Assembly (NCBI RefSeq): GCF_001975665.1
Contig: NZ_CP019419.1
Span: 1,116,001-1,180,000, forward strand
Direction: 5' to 3'
Source of the DNA: Polaribacter reichenbachii
Lineage (GTDB): Bacteria; Bacteroidota; Bacteroidia; Flavobacteriales; Flavobacteriaceae
Length of the DNA stretch: 64,000 nt
Part shown: positions 51,223 through 58,186 of the stretch, in pieces
Numbering within the stretch: the first letter of the stretch is position 1
How the letters are laid out: each line of letters begins with the position of its first letter
Notes under the pieces: generated by a model
The model's database searches: none
The model's input: only the letters and a program-made list of their open reading frames with translations
Told to the model about the DNA's origin: nothing
Position numbers and translations under genes: made by a program

Positions 51223-52323
51223 CTACTTATTTACTGAAAAAATTTCTTTTAATTGTTTTACCATATTTCCATTTCCTGAAACTGTAATCTCGCCAATTTT
51301 ATCAGCAATTTTCTCTACATATTCCATCTCTTTTAACTTAAATAACATTTCGTTATCTTCCATTAACTTAGCTGTATTTAACAAACTTCTAGTAGAAGCT
51401 GTTTCTTCTCTTCTAGTAATTACATTTGCCTGAGCAGTTTTTTGTGCAATTAAAACTTGATTCATAATCTCTTTCATATCTCCAGTTAAAATTACATCTC
51501 TCATTCCGCAGTTTATAATTTTTACACCTAAAATATCTGTGTTTTTAGAAACTTTATCAAAAACTGCATTTGCAATATTTTCTTTATTTTCTAACAATTC
51601 ATCTAAGGTATAATTACCAACATAAGCTCTTAAAGCCAATTGCATTAAAATATATAATTGCTTTTCATAGTCTTTGTTTTCTAACAAAGCTTTTTCAACA
51701 TCCATAACTCTATATTGTGTATAAAAGTTAATTCTAATAGTTGCTTTATCTTTTGTTAACAATTCTTGACCCGCAATTTCTAATTGTAATTGCCTCATAT
51801 CTAATTTTGCAATTTTGATTGAAGTATCATTTCTCCAAAATCTGTAAGTACCACCTGTTAAGGTTTTTGTATACACATCATCCACCAACAAAACTGCTTT
51901 TTCGTAAGCTGCAACTTCAAATAATCTGATGTATTTATTTACTTCAAAATTTGCAAACAAAGCTTTATCAATATTCTCTGTAATATAGATTTTACTTTTA
52001 TCAATCACTTCAAAATTTCTATCAACAAAACCTTTCCAGAAGAAGTATCTACCAGATTCTAATACTCTTTTAAAGTTATTGTTTTCATATACAAAAACAA
52101 TTTCATCATCTTTAACCTCAACAATTTCTAACATATCAGCTAAAACAATATCTTTTAATAAAACCTCTATTGCTACAGATGCGTAAAATTCTTGTGTTAA
52201 ATCATATACTATTACATTTTGATTTAAAAATAACCAATGATTGCCTTGAGTAATTACTTTTTGGTAATCGCCATTTTTGAAGACCAATCCTACTTTTCCT
52301 ACATTAATTCTTACTCTTTTCAT
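51223..52323 (-). CDS. SPFH/Band-7 (slipin-like) protein
   Basis: 366 residues with no membrane anchor. The Band-7 region (about 150-310) shows LDMRQLQLEIAGQELLTKDK and VRINFYTQYRV-like strands, DILGVKIINCGMRDVIL, then a helical tail (EIMNQVLIAQKTAQANVITRREE). An unusual N-terminal half repeats a beta module (GLVFKNGDYQKVITQGNHWLF, FKRVLESGRYFFWKG, TLTGGTYRFWRND). Slipin-like proteins recur in RtcB/tRNA neighbourhoods (family recollection). It lies downstream of the tRNA cluster on the same strand. Confidence 0.88.
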   Translation of the reverse strand: MKRVRINVGKVGLVFKNGDYQKVITQGNHWLFLNQNVIVYDLTQEFYASVAIEVLLKDIVLADMLEIVEVKDDEIVFVYENNNFKRVLESGRYFFWKGFVDRNFEVIDKSKIYITENIDKALFANFEVNKYIRLFEVAAYEKAVLLVDDVYTKTLTGGTYRFWRNDTSIKIAKLDMRQLQLEIAGQELLTKDKATIRINFYTQYRVMDVEKALLENKDYEKQLYILMQLALRAYVGNYTLDELLENKENIANAVFDKVSKNTDILGVKIINCGMRDVILTGDMKEIMNQVLIAQKTAQANVITRREETASTRSLLNTAKLMEDNEMLFKLKEMEYVEKIADKIGEITVSGNGNMVKQLKEIFSVNK

Positions 52324-52640
52324 TTCTTCTAATTTTTATTTCTGAAAACTTCTTTTTTATGGTTTCAGAATGATTCAACTTTATTTAATACTCTCTTTAG
52401 CCAAGAAATATTTTTTAGATTCCTGTTTTCACAGGAAAGACAATTTATATGTTACTTTAGTAAAGACTAAAGTGTCTGTTTTAATTAAAAACAATACGTT
52501 GCAATGCTCATCAACTAACGGAAATTCTAATTTGAAACTAAAGTTGATAAATCATTTTTAAAAATGGATTGAAATCATATCTAACTTCAATTGATTTATA
52601 AAAAGTCATTACTTTCTTAACTTTCTCCTAAAATTTCAAG

Positions 52641-52679
52641 TACGTTTTTGAGTGTTCGAAATGAACTCATTAAAACGTA
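52641..52679 (-). other. Long imperfect hairpin between the tRNA cluster and the SPFH gene
   Basis: TACGTTTT pairs with AAAACGTA, continuing inward through GAGT/ACTC and a GTTC/GAAC core. A rod-like stem of this strength on the same transcript may be a processing site or a stabiliser. The rest of 52324-52758 has no supported ORF; small inverted repeats ACTTTAGT/ACTAAAGT (near 52446) and TCCTG/CAGGA (near 52421) are seen. Confidence 0.45.
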
Positions 52680-52758
52680 TTGTTTCTTTCTTTTGGTCAT
52701 CATTTTTTTACAAGTTGATGAGGCTTGTTAAGGATGAATTTTAAGTTCATCAAAAAAA

Positions 52759-52829
52759 CTAGAACCCAAATCTAGCGCGTCTACCAGTTTCGCCATTCCG
52801 AATTTTTCGGAAGTGGGACTCGAACCCAC
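52759..52829 (-). tRNA. Circularly permuted tRNA-like unit II (Leu-like body, UGG anticodon)
   Basis: On the minus strand the order is: T-arm GTGGG-TTCGAGT-CCCAC (52829-52813), 3' acceptor TTCCGAA (52812-52806), three-base linker AAA, 5' acceptor TTCGGAA (52802-52796), TG, D-arm GCG-AAACTGGTAGA-CGC, G, anticodon arm CTAGA-TTTGGGT-TCTAG (52775-52759), then seven Ts. The acceptor strands pair perfectly over 7 bp and abut T-arm and position 8 exactly as in a cloverleaf, but in permuted order. The 5' half matches tRNA-Leu; the anticodon reads UGG (Pro). The T-run after the anticodon arm could terminate transcription. A broken tRNA-Leu remnant is the alternative. Confidence 0.6.
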
Positions 52830-52835
52830 ACTTTC

Positions 52836-52903
52836 TCTATTGCATTAACCAGGCTTTGCTATCACATAAAATTGTGAGAAGGATTCGAACCTTCGTACAT
52901 AGA
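52836..52903 (-). tRNA. Circularly permuted tRNA-like unit I
   Basis: Minus-strand order: TCTAT (52903-52899, 3' anticodon-stem strand), GTAC, T-arm GAAGG-TTCGAAT-CCTTC, 3' acceptor TCACAAT (52877-52871), short linker, 5' acceptor ending TGTGA (52866-52862), TA, D-arm GCA-AAGCCTGGTTAA-TGC, A, ATAGA (52840-52836, 5' anticodon-stem strand). ATAGA pairs with TCTAT over 5 bp and the inner five acceptor pairs form; the outer two do not, unless one A is bulged. If the loop comes from the 3' half it reads CTATCAT, with U33 and anticodon AUC. No matching 5' half exists at the normal upstream distance. Confidence 0.5.
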
Positions 52904-53034
52904 ATGATAGATTCTTTTTTGGCAAAGAACCCAAAGAAACCTTCAAGACTAGTTGCATATAAATATCGAATACAAAACTGCACGAAATTATACAATAGTG
53001 CTATACAGAAACACCCAACAAGACTTGCTTGATG

Positions 53035-53118
53035 TGGAAGTAATAGGACTCGAACCTACACGTTCTTAATGAAACCAGATTTACAATCTGATGAGCCAAC
53101 CAATTGCTCAATACTTCC
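53035..53118 (-). tRNA. tRNA-Tyr (anticodon GUA)
   Basis: Complete class II cloverleaf on the minus strand: acceptor GGAAGTA/TACTTCC (7 bp), D-arm GAGC-AATTGGTTG-GCTC, anticodon stem TCAGA/TCTGG around loop TTGTAAA (anticodon at 53084-53082), a variable arm with TTC/GAA, T-arm GTAGG-TTCGAGT-CCTAT and discriminator A. CCA is not encoded. The acceptor sequence is unlike the tRNA-Tyr I recall from flavobacteria (GGGAGGT), so it may be a second, specialised copy. It heads the tRNA cluster. Confidence 0.9.
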
Positions 53119-53132
53119 TTTTCTTTCTTAAA

Positions 53133-53162
53133 ACCTCACTTTACATCTTGTTAAAGTGAGGT
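53133..53162 (-). other. Strong hairpin upstream of tRNA-Tyr
   Basis: ACCTCACTTTA and TAAAGTGAGGT form an 11-bp perfect stem with an eight-base loop. On the minus strand TTTT follows, 14 bases before the tRNA. It could be a leaky terminator or a processing element between the control region and the tRNA. Confidence 0.6.
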
Positions 53163-53187
53163 GAACTTCTTTTCTTTTTCATTATAT

Positions 53188-53230
53188 CACTGCAAATATT
53201 CTACATAATTGCGCAATCTATTTGCGTAGT
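53188..53230 (-). promoter_or_regulatory. Shared control region upstream of the tRNA cluster (copy 2)
   Basis: Minus strand: ACTACGCAAA, AGATTGCGCAAT, then TATTTGCAGTG. It is 35/43 identical to 50058-50100 before rtcB, including ATTGCGCAAT and the TTTG. Located after the TPR stop and about 70 bases before tRNA-Tyr, it gives the tRNA cluster a likely promoter of its own, co-regulated with rtcB. Confidence 0.6.
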
Positions 53231-53234
53231 AAAA

Positions 53235-53762
53235 TTATTTTTTCTTTTTCTTCGAAATTTTTGATGATTTTACTTTCTTTTTCTTTGGAATTTTCCCTTT
53301 AATTCTATCTTTTATTTCATTTAAATTGAACATAAAATCATTATTAAATGCGTTTTCTTTTGCTAATTTTATAAATGATAATGCCTTTTTGTACTCTTTT
53401 AATTGCTCATTTAAAATGGCTTTCTTTAAATATAAAACTGCTTTATCAGATCCTTTCACTTTTAAAGCAAAGTCAATAAAATTATCAGCATCTTTATAAT
53501 CTTCATTCCATAATAAAACTCTTATATAAGGTTCATAGACTTCAAAAGCATTGATATTTATGGCTAACACTTTTTTAAAATAACCAATAGCTTCATCGTA
53601 TTTATATAACTTTTCTGCACACACTTTACCCATTAATGTTAAAGCCATTGTATTATTTTCATTATAAGACAAAGCATAATTTAAAGCCTCCATAACCTCA
53701 TCTAATTCATAAGGATAATTTTCTAATGCTTTAAACAAGTAATTGTTAGTTAATGTTCCCAT
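53235..53762 (-). CDS. TPR-repeat protein with lysine-rich tail
   Basis: 175 residues. Three or four tetratricopeptide-like helical pairs (for example NNTMALTLMGKVCAEKLY with YDEAIGYFKKVLAINI, about 37-75) and a very basic end (IKGKIPKKKKVKSSKISK). The tail could bind RNA (inference). Between prfH and the tRNA cluster on the same strand; likely a member of the repair island. Confidence 0.8.
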   Translation of the reverse strand: MGTLTNNYLFKALENYPYELDEVMEALNYALSYNENNTMALTLMGKVCAEKLYKYDEAIGYFKKVLAININAFEVYEPYIRVLLWNEDYKDADNFIDFALKVKGSDKAVLYLKKAILNEQLKEYKKALSFIKLAKENAFNNDFMFNLNEIKDRIKGKIPKKKKVKSSKISKKKKK

Positions 53763-53843
53763 TTTTTATATTTGTTAATATGAACTGTCACTTCTAATGA
53801 AATCTTTTCTTGTTCTCTATAGTAATTTTCTCCATTTCATTTT

Positions 53844-53865
53844 GAAAAATCACTCGAACTGACAA
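53844..53865. repeat. 22-bp repeat upstream of the TPR gene (copy 2)
   Basis: Exact 22-base copy of 50156-50177. A nearby GAACTGTCACTTC (about 53780) may be the degenerate other arm of the element. Confidence 0.6.
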
Positions 53866-53871
53866 AACTTT

Positions 53872-54564
53872 TTATTCTAATTGTTTTCGTAAATCATCTT
53901 TAAGTTGATTTCTTTTACTCTTAAATGATTTACTTTTTTTTATTTGTTTAAAATCACTCCCTGTAAACACTCTAACTGGGTTTCCTCTTTCTAATTTTTG
54001 ATGATTTTCCCACTGATTTTTAAGCTGTTCATTTGCCTGATCTAAATTAAAACTAGCTACTTTTTCTTGTAATCTTTTAATAGCTATTTTTTTATTTTGA
54101 TGTTGAGATCTACTATCCATTACCAAAACTTGTAAACCTGTTTGTATATGTTTTGCTCTAATTGCAGAACTTACTTTATTTACGTGTTGACCTCCTGCCC
54201 CTGAACTTCTAATGGCTTGAAATTGGATTTCGTTCCCTTTAATCTCTATTGATTTTAATCCTTTAACCTCAAAACAACCAATAAACCAGTTTTTACGTTT
54301 GTGAAACTTTCTAAATGTTGAGGTTCCTATCCATTGAATTGTACCCAACCAGTGTTGCAAAAACTCAGTAAGTTGATTACCTTTTAATTGAATACTTACA
54401 GATTGTATAGTACCATTTGCTATTCCTGTTTCTCTATTAAGAATTGTATAATCAATCTTGTTGTTTATCAATTCTAACAAGAATATTCTAAGCACTTTTG
54501 CAACTACGTATTCACATTCTACAGGTCCTTTTCCTGCAGATATTTGTATTGTTTTTGTTTCCAT
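53872..54564 (-). CDS. prfH: Peptide chain release factor homologue PrfH
   Basis: 230 residues, a short class I release-factor relative lacking the codon-recognition domain. The GGQ motif is at 124-126 in RSSGAGGQHVNKVSSAIRA, and a basic tail follows (KKSKSFKSKRNQLKDD). PrfH is known from work on RtcB2-linked operons to act on ribosomes stalled by 16S rRNA damage in the decoding centre, so that RtcB can reseal it. Here rtcB is 4 kb away on the same strand rather than adjacent. Confidence 0.95.
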   Translation of the reverse strand: METKTIQISAGKGPVECEYVVAKVLRIFLLELINNKIDYTILNRETGIANGTIQSVSIQLKGNQLTEFLQHWLGTIQWIGTSTFRKFHKRKNWFIGCFEVKGLKSIEIKGNEIQFQAIRSSGAGGQHVNKVSSAIRAKHIQTGLQVLVMDSRSQHQNKKIAIKRLQEKVASFNLDQANEQLKNQWENHQKLERGNPVRVFTGSDFKQIKKSKSFKSKRNQLKDDLRKQLE

Positions 54565-54585
54565 TTTTTTAATTAATTTTCTATT

Positions 54586-54623
54586 AAAGAGAAGATGATA
54601 TTTATTGGAACCATCTTCTCTTT
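54586..54623 (-). other. 12-bp hairpin between the PcfJ-like gene and prfH
   Basis: AAAGAGAAGATG and CATCTTCTCTTT form a perfect stem with a 14-base loop, 22 bases before the prfH ATG. The T-run is poor, so a leaky attenuator or processing hairpin within the operon is more likely than a full stop. Confidence 0.55.
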
Positions 54624-54631
54624 TATTTACT

Positions 54632-55984
54632 TTACAGTAATGCTTTTACGATGAAATATAGAATCCAAAAGACTACTTTTATTACAGTTACTGTATCATA
54701 ATTTTTATCAGCAACATAAACCCCATTATCAACTCTAACATTATCATCAGGTAGAAAAGCTTCATAAACTTCCTCTTCCATTGGCTTAATTTTAGAGCTT
54801 TTAACCCATAAATCAATCAATTCCGAAGATTTTACACTTGGCTCATCATTATATTTTGCTTTTGCTTCAAAAATTTGTCTTTGTTTAAGACCAATTTCTA
54901 TGGTTGCCAAACGAGTTATTGATTTACCTATAGTTTCTTTTTGTAAAGAAAATATGGCTATGCCATTATACTTACAATCCTCATCATACCCTGCAACACA
55001 GTAATGCATTACATTACCTTCATCAAACAGTGAAATAGAATTTAATAGTTCTACTGTTTTATAAACCACTGGTTTTCCATTTTCAAATTCTTCTAAATAC
55101 AATGGTTTTATTCCAGAAGCTTGCCAATTTAAAACATTACCAATCTCATCTCTATAAACTCTTTTCTGCCACTCATTAGCCTGAAACAGCAAAGCTTTTT
55201 GTGTTCTACTTTTCATAGAAAAACTTTTGTTTTCTCTTAATTTATAAGCCAAATAATCTAACATTTGGTTTAATTCAGTAGCTTTTAAAGTTGTTTCTTT
55301 TGCAAAAAACTGAACCACTGTTACCCAGAACTTTTCTTCACTTTCATTGATATTAGATAACTTAGAAAAACCGATAACTTTAGCCGTTTTTAAAGAGGCT
55401 CCAAAACCTAAAGCTTGCGCAAAACACAATGCTTGATTGGGTTCAAAAACATTAGGAGCATTCTTAAATTCGTGAGCCATTTTACTAGTTAAACGAATTG
55501 GCATTTGAGTCAATTCTTTTACACTTTTACCTTTACCTAATTGTATAAACCAAAGCATAAATTTTTTATCAACTCCAAAAAAAGCGTTTTCTAAGAATAT
55601 TGGTGTTTCATAAATAGCAAAACTGTGTTTGATTAAAGATCTTAATTGCTCTTCTTTATCAAAACCTTTACGCTCCCAATTTTCTATATTGTTAACCATT
55701 CGATTACCAAAAGTACTTATATGAAGTAGCACCTCAACACTATTGTAATCTCTAAGCAAACCATAACATTTTTGATTATATGTATGAATTAATAATCTTT
55801 TAAAAGTTGCTCTTTTCCAGATGTATTTCTTCTTACTTGTTTTTCCAAAAAACTCAAGAAGCATCGTTTCTATAGTTCCTTTATAACGTGTTGGCTTGTT
55901 ATTTGATTTATCTATTTTCTCAACAAGTTTTAAAAAACTATTTTCACGGATATTTATATTTTTTGTGTTCCAATTCGTTTTCAT
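54632..55984 (-). CDS. PcfJ-like protein
   Basis: 450 residues. The C-terminal third (about 320-405) has the PcfJ-like signature MHYCVAGYDEDC, then GIAIFSLQKE, RLATIEIGLKQRQ and EAKAKYNDEP. The N-terminal part is helical and basic (SKKKYIWKRATFKRLL). PcfJ-like proteins occur on mobile elements and plasmids and are of unknown activity. The C-terminal end is a hydrophobic helix (TVIKVVFWILYFIVKALL). Probably first gene of the prfH operon. Confidence 0.8.
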   Translation of the reverse strand: MKTNWNTKNINIRENSFLKLVEKIDKSNNKPTRYKGTIETMLLEFFGKTSKKKYIWKRATFKRLLIHTYNQKCYGLLRDYNSVEVLLHISTFGNRMVNNIENWERKGFDKEEQLRSLIKHSFAIYETPIFLENAFFGVDKKFMLWFIQLGKGKSVKELTQMPIRLTSKMAHEFKNAPNVFEPNQALCFAQALGFGASLKTAKVIGFSKLSNINESEEKFWVTVVQFFAKETTLKATELNQMLDYLAYKLRENKSFSMKSRTQKALLFQANEWQKRVYRDEIGNVLNWQASGIKPLYLEEFENGKPVVYKTVELLNSISLFDEGNVMHYCVAGYDEDCKYNGIAIFSLQKETIGKSITRLATIEIGLKQRQIFEAKAKYNDEPSVKSSELIDLWVKSSKIKPMEEEVYEAFLPDDNVRVDNGVYVADKNYDTVTVIKVVFWILYFIVKALL

Positions 55985-56170
55985 TTTAAAGTTCTTTACG
56001 AGATGATTAACTCAGTAAAGCCACTTAATTTGGCAAATACTCTTTCTTTCAGAAAACTCATAACAATTTGTATTGCTAGAATATTCTGTTGATAAATGCA
56101 GCTTAATCAGCTTATTTATCTATTTTTTTGAGTTTCGAACTTTTGCTTAAACTTTTTGGTAAGGCATAAA

Positions 56171-56203
56171 AAAAGTCCGAAAATTTTACAACTTCGGACT
56201 TTT
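56171..56203 (-). terminator. Terminator of a short minus-strand transcript
   Basis: AAAAGTCCGAA pairs with TTCGGACTTTT; seven Ts follow on the minus strand. No annotated gene ends here, so it probably ends the transcript holding the 28-codon ORF at 56223-56309. Confidence 0.7.
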
Positions 56204-56222
56204 CATATATAATAGGTAATTT

Positions 56223-56309
56223 CTATTTGTATTTGTGAAAGTCGCGAAGTAAGCTATAAAAAGAACCTAGTTCTGTTTGTATGCTTTTGTTATGTAAATA
56301 ATTAAACAT
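56223..56309 (-). CDS. Possible 28-residue peptide before a terminator
   Basis: ATG ORF reading MFNYLHNKSIQTELGSF, then YSLLRDFHKYK. Its stop is about 20 bases from a strong terminator. A second small ORF with the same arrangement lies at 56646-56708 (MNIFNQHKNG start). Could be a leader peptide, a small protein or chance. Confidence 0.3.
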   Translation of the reverse strand: MFNYLHNKSIQTELGSFYSLLRDFHKYK

Positions 56310-56332
56310 TGTACTTCGTTTTTATTTGAAAG

Positions 56333-56358
56333 ACCTTTCGACTGCGCTCAAGGTGACA
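56333..56358. repeat. Flavobacterial dispersed repeat fragment
   Basis: CTTTCGACTGCGCTCAAGG followed by TGACA is a sequence I recall from many flavobacterial intergenic regions. Its GC content is higher than the surroundings. The remaining 56359-56585 spacer holds nothing I can support. Confidence 0.55.
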
Positions 56359-56589
56359 TTTCAATATTATTTTGTTGCTTTATTGCGATGCAAACTTAAA
56401 ATGACTTTTTGAATTACACAAATAAAAATATAATTTAATTTATTGATTATCAGTTTTTTAAGTAAAGTTTAAGGAATAGAATTCTTGTCTGAATTTAATC
56501 AGAAATAATGAGTTTAGATAACTCATTGAAGTTGTGTTATGTAACTTGGACTTACACTTTTTATTAGCATCTAAATTAATTTCATAAAA

Positions 56590-56622
56590 AAAACGTCCAA
56601 AAAATGAATTTTGGACGTTTTT
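56590..56622 (-). terminator. Terminator of a second short minus-strand transcript
   Basis: AACGTCCAAAA pairs with TTTTGGACGTT; eight Ts follow on the minus strand. It comes about 25 bases after the 20-codon ORF at 56646-56708. Confidence 0.7.
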
Positions 56623-56645
56623 ACAATATTATTTAAAATTTCTAT

Positions 56646-56708
56646 CTAGAATATACCTTTAAATAGTCGCAAGAAGCGTCCGTTTTTATGTTGATTAAAT
56701 ATATTCAT
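56646..56708 (-). CDS. Possible 20-residue basic peptide before a terminator
   Basis: ATG ORF reading MNIFNQHKNGRFLRLF, then KGIF. Short, basic and amphipathic, with a strong terminator following. A CATATTTG box (one mismatch to TAnnTTTG) lies upstream near 56745. May be a leader peptide or small protein. Confidence 0.3.
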   Translation of the reverse strand: MNIFNQHKNGRFLRLFKGIF

Positions 56709-56767
56709 AGATTAAAATTTATCTGTTTTTATTCTTTTGTAGTGCAAATATGCAAAAAATATAGGAA

Positions 56768-58087
56768 TTATTGTTTAATGCTTTCCAAAACCCCTTTTAA
56801 AAACTTATTTTCTTCCATCCAAGAAAGTGCCATTCTTACAATTACTAAATCTTGATCTGGTAAAACATACACTCTTTGTCCTTGATAACCATCAGCAAAA
56901 TACATATTTTTAGGTACATCTTTCATTTGTCCTTCTGCATTTAGCCAAAACTGTGCACCGTAAATTCCGTTTGATGTTGGTGTAGGAGTTGCAACATAAT
57001 TTGCCCAATCTTTATCAAAAATTTGCTCACCATTCCAATTACCTTTATGCAAATACAATAAACCGAATTTACCCCAATCTCTTGGAGTTGCCCAAGCATA
57101 AGAAGAAGCTACGTAATTACCAGCCAAATCAGTTTCTAAAACCATAGAATTCATCCCAATTTTATCAATTAAATTTGTGTACCAATAATCTAAATATTCT
57201 TGATGTGTTTTAAATTGTTTTCGGGCAATTCCAGACAATAAATTTGATGTACCTGAAGAATAGTTCCAAGAAGCATTAATTTTGCCTAAAAGTGGCTTAT
57301 TTTCTTGCATTGCTGTCATATCTCGTTCTAAAAACAACATTTTTGTAACGTCTGATATTTTATCATAATTTTCATCCCATTCTAAACCAGAATTCATTTG
57401 TAATAAATTATGAATGCTTATGTTTTTACGTTCATCATTTTGCCAAGCATCAATTGGTGCTTTATCTGTTATCTTTAATTTATTTTGATGTTGCATCACA
57501 CCAAAAACAGTACTCATTATACTTTTAGTCATAGACCAACCTAAAATTTTAGAATCTTTGGTAAAACCATCTGCATATTTTTCTGCTACAATTTGGTCTT
57601 TGTAAATGACTACAACTGCTCTAGATTGATTTTTACCAAAAACAGAAGCAACAGTTTCGTTTAATTTATCATAATTGATGTTTGCAAAAACAGTATCTTT
57701 CTGTTCAGCATTTCCATAAGGATAAGGAGTAATATTATCTGCTTTTGCTCTTTTAGGGACTAAATAAGTTGCTGTTTCATCTTCTTCTGTTAATGTTAGA
57801 ACAGCTCCTAAACCCTCTCTGTAAATCGCTTTTCTAGTTAATAAATTAAATACAGACGATGTAGCTTCTTTTTTATCCTTTTTAACTAAATCAGTAGCTA
57901 AATTTATTGGCGAAAAATTATTGTCTGTTTTATCTGTAAACTCCAATGTACGCTTTGCTACAAATACTGATGAAGCCGTGTTTTTGGCTGAGTACCCTGC
58001 AATTATGTTCAATTTTGGATAATTAAAAAAAACTGCGATAATAACTACGATACATAATAAAAGTAGAATTCGTTTAAAAATTTTCAT
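56768..58087 (-). CDS. Serine hydrolase of the beta-lactamase (class C-like) family
   Basis: 439 residues with an N-terminal membrane anchor/signal (about 5-24). The SxxK nucleophile is in GWSMTKSIMS (about residue 185), and the YxS/N-type motif in WNYSSGTSNLL. Relatives include penicillin-binding proteins, esterases and 6-aminohexanoate hydrolases; the substrate cannot be told from sequence. Periplasmic or membrane-tethered. Divergent from sufS. Confidence 0.87.
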   Translation of the reverse strand: MKIFKRILLLLCIVVIIAVFFNYPKLNIIAGYSAKNTASSVFVAKRTLEFTDKTDNNFSPINLATDLVKKDKKEATSSVFNLLTRKAIYREGLGAVLTLTEEDETATYLVPKRAKADNITPYPYGNAEQKDTVFANINYDKLNETVASVFGKNQSRAVVVIYKDQIVAEKYADGFTKDSKILGWSMTKSIMSTVFGVMQHQNKLKITDKAPIDAWQNDERKNISIHNLLQMNSGLEWDENYDKISDVTKMLFLERDMTAMQENKPLLGKINASWNYSSGTSNLLSGIARKQFKTHQEYLDYWYTNLIDKIGMNSMVLETDLAGNYVASSYAWATPRDWGKFGLLYLHKGNWNGEQIFDKDWANYVATPTPTSNGIYGAQFWLNAEGQMKDVPKNMYFADGYQGQRVYVLPDQDLVIVRMALSWMEENKFLKGVLESIKQ

Positions 58088-58160
58088 ATTTAGAAGAGTT
58101 TAGTGATGTAAAAATAAGAAATTCATATTGCCTTTTTTAGAGGTTTAAAAAATAGAGGTT

Positions 58161-58168
58161 TATCTTTG
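58161..58168 (+). promoter_or_regulatory. -7 promoter box for sufS (TATCTTTG)
   Basis: Perfect TAnnTTTG match 18 bases before ATG 58187; supports that ATG over the TTG at 58178. Confidence 0.5.
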
Positions 58169-58186
58169 TAACTTAAATTGATTTTT

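Noticed and set aside
52370..52561. 63-codon plus-strand ORF between the tRNA cluster and SPFH gene
   Set aside because: It starts without a -7 box, overlaps small hairpins and has no recognisable protein features; all neighbours are on the minus strand.
52806..52866. A normal-order tRNA made from the unit I 5' half plus unit II 3' half
   Set aside because: TGTGA does not pair with TTCCGAA and there is no room for an anticodon arm between the D-arm and T-arm.
52836..52903. Unit I as a normal-order tRNA with its 5' half upstream
   Set aside because: About 73 bases upstream of the TCACAAT end there is no strand pairing with it (AAGGTTT instead of ATTGTGA), and no proper D-arm; an ATTGTAT farther up would make the tRNA about 126 nt long.
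50156..53865. 22-bp repeat as the specific operator of the WYL regulator
   Set aside because: It is absent from the rtcB side of the control region proper and resembles general flavobacterial dispersed repeats; the 43-bp duplicated sequence is the better candidate.
52700..56000. CRISPR array or prophage integrase signals around the repair island
   Set aside because: Searched by eye for regularly spaced direct repeats and for recombinase-like genes; none seen, so mobility is not supported beyond the tRNA fragments and dispersed repeats.
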